Of a DNA stretch of 64,000 bases, positions 16,707 to 24,874 are shown piece after piece. The stretch is from an uncultured Desulfobulbus sp. (GTDB taxonomy: Bacteria; Desulfobacterota; Desulfobulbia; Desulfobulbales; Desulfobulbaceae). The DNA lies in contig NZ_OY760916.1 of the NCBI RefSeq assembly GCF_963664075.1, positions 4,711,110 through 4,775,109 of the forward strand, written 5' to 3'. Numbering within the stretch: position 1 is the stretch's first letter; each line of letters begins with the position of its first letter. The notes below the pieces were generated by a model. The model searched no databases. It was not told the DNA's origin and worked only from the letters and a program-made list of their open reading frames with translations. The translations under genes were made by a program, and so were the position numbers.

Positions 16707-18818
16707 ATGGCAAATAACTTGTATGTAACCGCAGCGGAAGAGCGAAGCGGTAAATCGGCCATCATTCTTGGTGTCATGCAGATGATCATCAAGGAGATCA
16801 GCCGGATTGCCTTTTTTCGCCCTATTATTAATGATCATGTTTTTGGTCGTGTCGATCACGATCTCAACCTGGTTCTGAAGTACTTCAAGCTTGATATTCC
16901 CTATGAGGATACCCACGCTTACACCCTGAGCCAGGCACGTCAGCTTATTACCTCCGGACAGGAGGAAATCCTTTACGAAAACATCCTTAAAAAATACAAA
17001 CAGCTCGAAGCAAAATACGACTTTGTGCTCTGTGAAGGAACTGATTTTCGGGGTAAGGATCCGGGCTTTGAGTTTGATCTCAACGCCAACATCGCCGCCA
17101 ACCTTGGCGCGCCGGTCCTGATTATTGCTTCAGGTCGGGATAAAACCACCGAGGAGATCTGCTCGCACACCGCGATCACCATTGACACCCTGGAAGAGCA
17201 GGGGCTTGATCTTGCCGGCTGTATCATCAACCGCGCGCCGGAGACCTTTCTCCGAGATACCGCCTCCAATGCCAAGTGCCGCGAACAGTTCGGGCGGAAC
17301 TTTCCGCTCTATGTCATTCCAGAGAACAAGGCTCTGGGCAACCCCACCATCGATGATGTTAAGCGCTGGCTGGGGGCCGAGGTCCTCTACGGAAAACCGA
17401 GCATGCTCAACCTGGTCAACAACTACCTGGTTGCCGCCATGCAGATCAGTAACTTCCTCGAGTACATCAAAGAAGGCAGTCTGATCATTACCCCCGGTGA
17501 TCGTTCCGATATTATTATCTCCAGTCTTGCCAGCCGTATTTCTTCAGCCTACCCCAATATTTCCGGTATTTTGGTGACCGGTGGTATCGAGGTGAGCTCC
17601 AGTGTCCAACGCCTGATCCAGGGCTGGACCGGTATTCCTGTTCCCGTGCTTTTTGTCGAATCACACACCTATGATACGGTACAGAGTGTGAACGAGCTCT
17701 ATGGGCGCATCGAGCCCACCGATACCAAACGGATTGCCACTGCCCTTGGCTGGTTTGCCAAGTATGTCAATACAGGTGATCTCTCCAAACGAGTTGTTTC
17801 CCAGCGTTCCACCAAGATTACTCCTCGTATGTTTGAGTACTCTTTAGTGGAGACAGCTGCTGCCAACCGTCAGCGTATCGTCCTGCCTGAGGGTACTGGT
17901 GAGCGCATTTTGAGTGCCACGGATATTGTCCTCCGCCGCGGCATTGCCGATATTACCCTCTTGGGTAAAGAAGAGGAGATTCGCTCCAAGGCCAACGCCC
18001 TCAATCTGAATATTGAAGGCGCCCAGATCCTTGATCCTTGCTCGGCAGAATGCTACGACGATTTCGTTCAGACCTACTTTGATCTGCGTAAGCACAAGGG
18101 GATCGTCATGGATGTGGCCCGCGATCGCATGTGTGATCCGACCTACTTCGGCACCATGATGGTCCACAAGGGATTGGCTGGTGGTATGGTCTCCGGCTCG
18201 ATCACCACCACTGCCCAGACCATTCGCCCGTCCTTTGAGTTTATTAAAACCAAACCCGGTGTATCGGTTGTCTCTTCGATCTTTATCATGTGTCTTCAGT
18301 CGAAGATTCTTGCCTTTGGTGACTGCGCCGTTGTCCCGAATCCGACCGCTCGCCAGCTGGCCGAGATTGCCTTGAGTTCAGCGGAAACCGCGCAGATCTT
18401 TGGCATTGATCCTAAGGTAGCCCTGCTCAGTTACTCCACCGGTGGTTCCGGTTCCGGACAGGATGTGGATAAGGTTATCGAAGCCACTGCCATAGCCAAA
18501 GAGCTGATGGTAGAGCGCGGCCTCAACTACCCGCTGGAAGGACCGCTGCAATACGACGCTGCCTTTGATCCCTCCGTGGCCAAGCTGAAAATGCCCAACT
18601 CCGATGTGGCAGGTCAGGCGACCGTTTTTGTCTTCCCGGATCTCAATACAGGAAATAACACCTATAAGGCTGTGCAGCGTGCAGCCAATGCCGTGGCAAT
18701 GGGCCCCGTACTCCAGGGCCTGAACAAACCGGTCAATGATCTTTCTCGCGGTTGCACCGTGGCAGATATTGTTGATACGGTGGCGTTGACGGCGATACAG
18801 GCCCAAACCATTAAGTAA
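16707..18818 (+). CDS. pta: Phosphate acetyltransferase, long form
   Basis: This 703-aa enzyme interconverts acetyl-CoA and acetyl phosphate. Residues about 1-220 form the BioD/P-loop-like regulatory domain of long Pta proteins (YVTAAEERSGKSAIILGVMQ), residues about 220-340 the DRTGG domain, and residues about 370-700 the catalytic PTA_PTB domain (RIVLPEGTGERILSATDIVLRRG, DPTYFGTMMVHKGLAGGMVSG, STGGSGSGQDVDKVIEA, FPDLNTGNNTYKAVQR). Length and domain order match E. coli Pta. The start has CAGGAGG 9 nt upstream. ackA follows 34 nt downstream on the same strand, so the two form the acetate branch that recovers ATP by substrate-level phosphorylation after lactate oxidation and pyruvate conversion to acetyl-CoA. 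Confidence 0.96.
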   Translation: MANNLYVTAAEERSGKSAIILGVMQMIIKEISRIAFFRPIINDHVFGRVDHDLNLVLKYFKLDIPYEDTHAYTLSQARQLITSGQEEILYENILKKYKQLEAKYDFVLCEGTDFRGKDPGFEFDLNANIAANLGAPVLIIASGRDKTTEEICSHTAITIDTLEEQGLDLAGCIINRAPETFLRDTASNAKCREQFGRNFPLYVIPENKALGNPTIDDVKRWLGAEVLYGKPSMLNLVNNYLVAAMQISNFLEYIKEGSLIITPGDRSDIIISSLASRISSAYPNISGILVTGGIEVSSSVQRLIQGWTGIPVPVLFVESHTYDTVQSVNELYGRIEPTDTKRIATALGWFAKYVNTGDLSKRVVSQRSTKITPRMFEYSLVETAAANRQRIVLPEGTGERILSATDIVLRRGIADITLLGKEEEIRSKANALNLNIEGAQILDPCSAECYDDFVQTYFDLRKHKGIVMDVARDRMCDPTYFGTMMVHKGLAGGMVSGSITTTAQTIRPSFEFIKTKPGVSVVSSIFIMCLQSKILAFGDCAVVPNPTARQLAEIALSSAETAQIFGIDPKVALLSYSTGGSGSGQDVDKVIEATAIAKELMVERGLNYPLEGPLQYDAAFDPSVAKLKMPNSDVAGQATVFVFPDLNTGNNTYKAVQRAANAVAMGPVLQGLNKPVNDLSRGCTVADIVDTVALTAIQAQTIK

Positions 18819-18852
18819 GTGATTGCTCTTGTTCAACAGGAGAAGGTAAGAA

Positions 18853-20061
18853 ATGAAATTTTTTGTCATCAACTCTGGAAGTTCCTCGATTAAGTTTCAG
18901 GTAATCGAGATGAAAACCGAAACCGTTCTCGCCACTGGTCTGGTCGAGCGTATCGGTGAAGATACCGGCCGTCTCAAAAATACCTTTCTGCCGGGTAGTG
19001 CCACCGCGCGTGAGGTGGTTATTGAGCAGCCTATTCCCGATCATTACACCGGGATGATGCTGGTGGTGAACCTGCTCACCGACAAGGAGCAGGGCGTTAT
19101 CAAGGATGCCTCCGAGATTGCGGCCATTGGCCACCGGGTAGTGCATGGTGGTGAGGACTTCCATGAGTCCACCCGTCTGACCCCGAAAGTGATCGAGGCG
19201 ATCCAGCGCAACGTGCCTCTGGCACCGCTGCATAACCCGGCCAATCTGGATGGCATCAAGGTGGCCATGGAGTTGTTCCCCACCGTCTTCCAGGTAGCCG
19301 TGTTTGATACAGCCTTCCATCAGACCATGCCTGCCCATGCCTACATGTACGCGCTGCCCTACGAGCTCTACGAGCAGGATCGGGTACGCCGCTACGGTTT
19401 CCACGGCACCTCCCACCGCTTTGTTGCCGGTGAGTGTGCACGTATTCTGGGCAAGGCTCTGAACGAGACCAACCTTATCACCGTGCATCTGGGGAACGGC
19501 TGCTCCGTCACTGCGGTTGAAAAAGGAGAGAGTATCGATACCTCTCTAGGGATGACCCCCCTGGAAGGTCTGGTCATGGGAACCCGTTGCGGTGATCTTG
19601 ACCCGGCGATTCACCTCTTTTTGAAACAGAATAAGGGGATGGAGCTGGAAGCCATCGATTCCATGCTCAATAAAGAGTCCGGTCTCAAAGGTCTCTGCGG
19701 CATGAACGATATGCGCGATATTCACCAGGCCATCGAGGATGGTGATGCCAAGGCCAAAATGGCCCTGGATGTTGCCACCTACCGTAACCGTAAGTACATC
19801 GGATCCTACATGGCTGTTCTTGGCCAGGTTGATGCCATTGTCTTCACTGCCGGTATCGGCGAGAATGACGACATCGTCCGCGCCGAGTCCCTCAAAGGAC
19901 TGGAAGCCTTTGGTGTGCGCCTCGACCTTGAGGAGAACCGCAAACGCTCCAAAGAACCGCGCTGTATCTCAGCCCCGGATAGCGCCATCAAGGTCTTTGT
20001 TATCCCCACCAACGAAGAGCTGGCCATTGCCCGCGAGGTTGCCAACGTCCTGCGCGGATAA
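18853..20061 (+). CDS. ackA: Acetate kinase
   Basis: This 402-aa cytoplasmic enzyme makes ATP and acetate from acetyl phosphate. Signature elements are the N-terminal NSGSSSIKFQVIEM (residues 7-20), VVHGGE, FDTAFHQTMP, YGFHGTSHRFV, HLGNGCSVTAV, GTRCGDLDP and FTAGIGEND. Its length is standard. AGGAGAAGG lies 6-7 nt before the ATG. The gene ends at an excellent terminator. A decayed copy of its last 45 codons occurs at about 24575-24709. It is co-transcribed with pta. Confidence 0.97.
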   Translation: MKFFVINSGSSSIKFQVIEMKTETVLATGLVERIGEDTGRLKNTFLPGSATAREVVIEQPIPDHYTGMMLVVNLLTDKEQGVIKDASEIAAIGHRVVHGGEDFHESTRLTPKVIEAIQRNVPLAPLHNPANLDGIKVAMELFPTVFQVAVFDTAFHQTMPAHAYMYALPYELYEQDRVRRYGFHGTSHRFVAGECARILGKALNETNLITVHLGNGCSVTAVEKGESIDTSLGMTPLEGLVMGTRCGDLDPAIHLFLKQNKGMELEAIDSMLNKESGLKGLCGMNDMRDIHQAIEDGDAKAKMALDVATYRNRKYIGSYMAVLGQVDAIVFTAGIGENDDIVRAESLKGLEAFGVRLDLEENRKRSKEPRCISAPDSAIKVFVIPTNEELAIAREVANVLRG

Positions 20062-20082
20062 GCTGGTTCTCGTCGTACAATC

Positions 20083-20127
20083 AAAAAGCCCTCTCTTTGG
20101 CCATGGCCGAATGGAGGGCTTTTTTAT
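20083..20127 (+). terminator. Terminator after ackA
   Basis: AAAAGCCCTC and GAGGGCTTTT form a 10-bp stem around a smaller TGGCCATGGCCGA hairpin, ending in TTTTTTATTT. It lies 20 nt after the ackA stop. Confidence 0.9.
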
Positions 20128-20190
20128 TTGGGATTTTTGTTTTTTGGGGGTTGTTTTGACAATCAGCTTACTATGGTCTCCTCGCCGGAG

Positions 20191-20320
20191 GGGCACCCGC
20201 GCCGCTGAGACACCCCCGATCAGTGGGGTTTGAACCCGGCGAGGCAAAAACTCGCTGCGCTCAAACAGTTTGCCTCTTGTTCCGGCTTCAAACCCCACTG
20301 CCCGGCTCAGCGCCGATGGC
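20191..20320 (-). repeat. GC-rich intergenic repeat, inverted copy A
   Basis: The reverse complement of this stretch resembles 20524-20640. Both share CTGAGCCG-like starts, the 16-nt block GTTTGAGCGCAGCGAG (here inverted at 20251-20266), a CCCC(T)-rich segment and a GTCTCA(A/G)C(A/G)GCGCGG end. Within the copy, GGGGTTTGAA and TTCAAACCCC arms form a hairpin. No protein is encoded. Confidence 0.6.
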
Positions 20321-20523
20321 CCTCTCGTCCCCGAATCAATATTTGCAATTATTTCTACTGAGGCGGGATGTTTTTCGAATGATTGGGCAATTTTTTGGGA
20401 GTGAAAAGGTTAAGGTGGTTGGCTGGAATGTCCTAAGAATATTTTATTGTGGGGAGAAATTTACCCGCAAAGGAGATTTGATAAGGGGATATGCTTATTC
20501 GGGCATAAGAAAAGCTATCGACG

Positions 20524-20640
20524 TTGAGCCGAGGGGGGGCAGAGTCGGAACGAGGTCCGAATTGTTTGAGCGCAGCGAGTTTTCGGGCCTCCGATTCTGA
20601 ACCACACCCCTCGGGGTTGTCTCAACAGCGCGGCTGCCCT
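20524..20640 (+). repeat. GC-rich intergenic repeat, copy B
   Basis: This is the partner of 20191-20320, in the opposite orientation, with the block GTTTGAGCGCAGCGAG at 20564-20579. It continues into GTCATTTCTTTGGGCAAGCAAAGAAA (about 20674-20699), a short hairpin resembling one near 13018-13050. The two copies could form a long cruciform about 330 nt apart. Confidence 0.6.
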
Positions 20641-21467
20641 TTCTTTTAGCGGTGTGGCGCAGACCGCACGGCGTCATTTCTTTGGGCAAGCAAAGAAAAA
20701 ATGCCCCTCCGGCCAGGAGACGGAAAGGATGATTATTAAAAAAGCTCAGCCCCAGAAATAATATGTTTTATTGCATTATTAGCTGTTCACTTATTTGAAA
20801 TTTCATGAATTTTGAATTCAGGGAAACAGTCCAAGAATGCGTATTGAATCTCAGGGATTCTTCCAGATAACAATGTATTTCCTGAAAGTATGACTAGGAG
20901 CATACCTACATTTAGGGATAAACCGTTTGATGTTTTAAGTACTTGAATAATCAAGGGGATAGGGTCAGGGCAAGCGCACCAAAATGTCCTAACAAAGCCT
21001 GTTTAGCGACTGGGTTCGGCTAACTTGGCGTTAAAAATTGAATGAAATCGAATTATTATTCAATCTTGTTCGCATATCCTATATAAACTACCCTTCAAAA
21101 ATCACCAATTGGAGAAGGGGTATGAAATCAACAAAACCAGACATAGCTTCCCATTTCGAAAACTTGAAAGATCCGAGAGTCGAAGGGAAAAACCGACACC
21201 TGCTCATCGATATTATTACCATTGCCATCTGCGGGGTGGCATCTGGTGCATCTGGCTGGGAACAAATAGAAATTTTCGGACAAGCCAAACAAGAATGGCT
21301 CGCAACGTTTCTTGAACTCCCTAATGGTATCCCTGGACACGATACATTTCGACGAGTCATATCTTGTCTTAATACCAAAATTTTTCAAGAATGCTTTTTG
21401 AGTTGGGTGCACTCCGTGGTCGAGGTTACTGATGGCGAAATTATCCCTCTCGACGGTAAGACCTTAA

Positions 21468-23002
21468 CCCTACAACGCAATTTACCAAAACACCGCTTGA
21501 TTTAACCCATGCCTACCTGCTATCCTGTTCGAAACTCAAACAGGAGGTAAGCTATGTTGCCAGATATTCGTCAAAACGACTACTTGTATGCTATTCCGAA
21601 ATTCGAGTTGGACAGAAGTGACGTAACTGGATTGCTCACTGAACTTAAAGGATTTCATGAACATTTTTCCGATTGTTTCCTTCGGAGTGAACTGCGAGAT
21701 AACTTTTTTCGATACATGGCCGGACAATTCAGCCAACTTGAGCGTAAATCCATCGAACTCATTGCATTCGCGGTTGAAGGGGGCAAGGTCAGGGCAATGC
21801 AACGCTTCATATCCGATGCTCGCTGGGATGACGAGCGAATATTGGACAAATATCGTAGTCTAATTAATGAAGATATGGGGCACCCTGACGGCGCAATCGT
21901 TTTTGACGAAAGTGGTTTTGTGAAAAAAGGCAACGACTCTATTGGTGTTGCTCGGCAATACTGCGGCACCATCGGTAAGGTCGATAATTGTCAAGTCGGT
22001 GTTTTTGCCGCTTACACATCCCCCTATGGCTACGCTCTTGTTGATAAACGTCTTTATATACCTGAGCACTGGTTCGCGGACGAGCATTCCTTAAAACGAA
22101 AAAAATGTGATCTTCCCGATGAAATAACGTTTAAAACCAAACCACAATTGGCGGTTGAGATGCTTGGTGAGATTACCTCCAATCAGCAACTTCCATTTCG
22201 TTACATTCTTGCTGATTCTGTCTACGCAACCAATCCGGAGTTTATTGAGGCGGCAGAAGCCATTACAGGCGTGACTTACCTGGGGCAAGCACCAGAAAAC
22301 ACGCTCTGCTGGCCGAAGAAGCCGTCGGTCATCAAAAAAGAATACAAATATAAGGGCAAGCACCAGAGCAAAAAGGTCCTGGTAGACAGCACAAAAGAGC
22401 CGATCTCTTTCAAAACGCTCGCCTGCAGCATCAACGACTATTTTTGGTACCGAAGAAAGGTCTCTGAAGGGACCAAGGGCCCCATTGAGTATGAATTCAC
22501 AAAACGACGGATCGTCCTTGCTCGCCAGGGGCTTCCCGTTAAGACCATCTGGCTGCTTGTGCGAAGAACTTTGGAAAAAGATCCTCAATATTCGTATTTT
22601 ATTTCAAATGCGCCGGTCAGTACCAAGCTGGAAAAATTTGTTTGGTTAAGCGGCCTGCGGTGGTCCATAGAGCAATGCTTTGAAGAAACCAAGACGGAAC
22701 TGGGAATGGATCAATATGAGGTGAGAAAATTTCCAGGGTGGCACCACCATATTTTGACTTGCATGCTTGCTCATTATTTTCTCTGGCACCTCAAAATCAG
22801 ATTGGGAAAAAAAAGCTCCAGCTATTACGCCATCGCAGCTTAGATTGCTACTTCGAGCAATCTTGCCGATGAGAACAATGAATATTGAAACAGCAATTTG
22901 GCTTATCCAATGGATTCAGCTTCGAAATCATCGGTCCTACCTTGCTCATAGGAGGAAGAGGATAAACGAACCTGATTCTAGGCGTTAAATTGCGTTGTAG
23001 GG
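21468..23002 (+). mobile_element. IS701-like IS nested in the ISAs1 transposase gene
   Basis: The 17-bp perfect terminal repeats CCCTACAACGCAATTTA (21468-21484) and their inverse (22986-23002) are flanked by TTAA on each side (21464-21467, 23003-23006). The 1535-bp element holds one intact transposase gene. A 4-bp TTAA-like target fits the IS701 family. Confidence 0.93.
21554..22843 (+). CDS. IS701-family transposase
   Basis: This 429-aa protein is the intact transposase of the inner IS. The N-terminal third is helical (ELKGFHEHFSDCFLRSELRDNF). The DDE core begins with GAIVFDESGFVKKGNDSIGVARQYCGTIGKVDNCQVGVFA (about residues 112-151), a hallmark of IS701/IS1151-type DDE_5 enzymes. RYILADSVYATNPEFIEA follows with the second Asp (about residue 221), and LRWSIEQCFEETKTELGMDQYE with the Glu (about 375-385). 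The ATG at 21554 has CAGGAGG 6 nt upstream. The intact frame, perfect end repeats and clean target duplication all indicate a recent, possibly still mobile copy. It must have arrived after the ISAs1 element it interrupts. Confidence 0.9.
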   Translation: MLPDIRQNDYLYAIPKFELDRSDVTGLLTELKGFHEHFSDCFLRSELRDNFFRYMAGQFSQLERKSIELIAFAVEGGKVRAMQRFISDARWDDERILDKYRSLINEDMGHPDGAIVFDESGFVKKGNDSIGVARQYCGTIGKVDNCQVGVFAAYTSPYGYALVDKRLYIPEHWFADEHSLKRKKCDLPDEITFKTKPQLAVEMLGEITSNQQLPFRYILADSVYATNPEFIEAAEAITGVTYLGQAPENTLCWPKKPSVIKKEYKYKGKHQSKKVLVDSTKEPISFKTLACSINDYFWYRRKVSEGTKGPIEYEFTKRRIVLARQGLPVKTIWLLVRRTLEKDPQYSYFISNAPVSTKLEKFVWLSGLRWSIEQCFEETKTELGMDQYEVRKFPGWHHHILTCMLAHYFLWHLKIRLGKKSSSYYAIAA

Positions 23003-24334
23003 TTAAGGCGGTCGCACGACTCCAGGTCGGGAAAATCAGCCATTCATATGGTCAGTGCTTGGGCTGCGAACAATCGACTTGTCTTAGGGCAAGTCAAAAC
23101 CGAAGAAAAATCAAACGAAATCACCGCAATTCCCGAACTTTTAAAACTGCTGGAAGTCAAAGGCTGCATCGTGACTATTGACGCCATGGGGTGTCAAAAG
23201 AAGATAGCCGAACAGATCGTCCAACAAGGTGGTGATTACGTATTAGGCTTAAAAGGCAATCAGGGCTCATTACTTCAAGCCGTTGAAACGATTTTCAGTC
23301 AAGCAGACGCAGAGACCTTTAACAGCGATAAATTTGATTTCTACCAAAGCGAGAGCAAGGGCCACGGTCGCCACGAAATCCGCTCACATTACACAACCGA
23401 TGCCGCCGAGTTGCCAATGGCTGCACAGTGGAAGGGGCTCCGGACAATTGGTGTTGTCGTTTCAGAGCGGCAAGTAAAGAACAAAAAAACGACAGAATGC
23501 CGCTATTATATATCAAGCCAAGACAACAACGCCGAACTTTTTGCCAAGGCAGTTCGGGCCCATTGGGGGATAGAAAATTCTCTCCACTATGTACTTGATG
23601 TCACATTTCGAGAAGATGAATGCCGAATCCGGAAAGACGATGCTCCCGAAAATTTTGCCGTACTGCGACATATTGCACGCAATCTTCTACAGCGCGAGCA
23701 AACCAAAATGAGTATCAAGCAAAAACAGTTTCGATGTGCCTGCGACAATAACTTCCTCGCCAAGGTACTTGCTGGCTAGCTTTTTCGTGCGCTTGCCCTG
23801 GGGATAGGGTATCCCGTACTGTGACGGTTTATGGCATGTATTCCTCCATGTACAAACGAGCTTAACGGTTTCCATTGATATTCTTTAAATTCAATTAGTT
23901 GCTCGAACGCAATCTTGGGCGCCTTACCTTCAAGTTGCCGAAGCATTTCGCTTAAAAGCGGAATTTTTTGAGCTCTTTTAGCGTTTTCATGCGTAAGTTC
24001 GACTGTTAATTTCGTTACGAGAGTATCCTTCGCAGCATAATAAAGCCATAACGCACGCACAAATGCCTCAAATTGCAGTCTTAAGAGCCCCACAGCAGAA
24101 GTGAAATTATGAGTAGCTAGCAACATTTTTACGCTTTGTGCATGTTCGAAAGCCACACTGCACATTATCTTGCTGGCCGTACATCGCTCGGATGGCTTGA
24201 AAAAATCAATGTGTATAAATTCTGCTAGGACATTCTCGAGTTCTGCTGAACGTTTTAAAATTTCGTTTAAATTCGATTCACTAGACATAAATATGCATTG
24301 TTATCTTAGATGGGAAGATGTCATTTATACCACC

Positions 24335-24565
24335 CTCAAATACCCCCAAAATCCCCTTAGCCGCTTCCCGGCCCTGCCAGATTGCTGTCACCACCAAATT
24401 GGCCCCCGGCACCATATCCCCCCGCAAACACCTTCGGATGACTGGGCTGCAGACAAAACTGACTCTCTTCCTTGGCCATAACTCGAGATCGGTGGTCACT
24501 GTTATCTGGGATCCATTCACCACCATAGGACGTCTGCGTCCACTAGCATCGGGTTCTCCTAACGG
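24335..24565 (-). pseudogene. Decayed 3' fragment of a gltD gene
   Basis: On the minus strand this segment matches the end of the intact gltD at 26142-27557: [19 protein letters not shown], then after a roughly 30-codon internal deletion KEES.F(C)LQ-like sequence, then [26 protein letters not shown]. The match stops before the native stop codon, and a frameshift lies in the GGDMV region. DNA identity to the intact gene is high but not complete, so it is an old copy. At its 5' edge it abuts an ackA fragment of opposite orientation. Confidence 0.85.
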
Positions 24566-24574
24566 TTTTAAATA

Positions 24575-24709
24575 TCTTGTTGAGGTTCGTTTCGACGGGC
24601 GAAACGCCGCCCTGCATATCCAGCCGGACAGCGAATCAAGCTCTTCGTTATTCCCACCAAAGAAGAGCTGACCATTGCCCGCGAGGTTGCCGACGTCCTG
24701 CGCGGATGA
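24575..24709 (+). pseudogene. Decayed 3' fragment of an ackA gene
   Basis: This segment resembles the last 45 codons of the intact ackA (20061 end). The final 23 codons read IKLFVIPTKEELTIAREV then ADVLRG and stop, against IKVFVIPTNEELAIAREV then ANVLRG in the intact gene. A one-base deletion just before IKLF shifts the frame relative to the upstream part. It has no start, and its 5' edge is fused to the gltD remnant. Confidence 0.85.
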
Positions 24710-24748
24710 TCGTTTGTAGCAACTCACAATAAAATGTGATGACCATCA

Positions 24749-24785
24749 ATGCTCAGCCAGAAAAGACGAGATCTGTCCCTTTGGT
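24749..24785 (+). repeat. 37-nt interspersed repeat, copy 1
   Basis: The stretch starts ATGCTCAGCC and contains AAAAGACGAGATCT and TCCC.TTGGT. It matches 49296-49332 at 31 of 37 positions in the same orientation. Both copies are intergenic. Confidence 0.5.
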
Positions 24786-24796
24786 AATCACAAAAT

Positions 24797-24833
24797 CAAA
24801 AAAAACCTCGCAGATTAATAAATCTGCGAGGGG
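24797..24833 (-). terminator. Terminator of the PEP-CTERM gene
   Basis: CCTCGCAGAT and ATCTGCGAGG form a 10-bp stem around TAATAA. On the minus strand it is followed by eight T. It lies about 40 nt past the stop at 24875. Confidence 0.9.
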
Positions 24834-24874
24834 TGTTTTGGTGCTACGGTAGAGCTGCTTGCTGCAATAAACGT

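Larger units (their letters stand above)
21122..23779 (+). pseudogene. ISAs1-family transposase, disrupted by the IS701-like element
   Basis: The N-terminal piece (21122-21463) encodes MKSTKPDIASHFENLKDPR and LIDIITIAICGVASGASGWEQIE, then PGHDTFRRVIS and PLDGKTL, the DDE_Tnp_1-associated domain and first catalytic Asp. After the inner IS the frame resumes at 23003 with RRSHDSRSGKSAIHM, continues with VTIDAMGCQKKIAEQI (second Asp), RYYISSQ and HWGIENSLHYVLDVTFRED (catalytic Glu), and ends at 23779. Rejoined, it is a complete 372-residue transposase with no other lesion. The split makes this copy inactive, though the C-terminal part could still be an open frame from 23048. It lies inside the hypothetical gene on the opposite strand. 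Confidence 0.92.
20966..23800 (+). mobile_element. ISAs1-family IS, interrupted by a second IS
   Basis: The ends CAGGGCAAGCGCAC (20966-20979) and its exact inverse (23787-23800) are bordered by a 10-bp direct repeat GGGATAGGGT (20956-20965 and 23801-23810). Removing the inner IS (21468-23002 plus one TTAA) leaves a 1296-bp element with one transposase gene. Ends and duplication length fit the ISAs1 family. Confidence 0.92.
20787..24288 (-). pseudogene. Hypothetical protein gene split by nested insertion sequences
   Basis: The 5' part (24288 down to 23801) encodes a helical, Cys-poor protein starting MSSESNLNEILKRSAELE, with AFEHAQSVKMLLATHNFTSAVGLL and FVHGGIHAINRHSTGYPIP. It runs into the ISAs1-type element. 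The rest lies beyond the other end of that element: after the 10-bp duplication the frame resumes at 20955 with LIIQVLKTSNGLSL and ends at TGA 20787-20789. Joining the parts gives an uninterrupted 218-residue protein, so the insertion is recent. I do not recognise the family with certainty; the conserved-looking helices with FEHAQ and a late HGG motif recall uncharacterised DUF proteins found in defence or accessory regions. Left alone, the truncated frame would end 12 nt inside the IS repeat. Confidence 0.85.
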
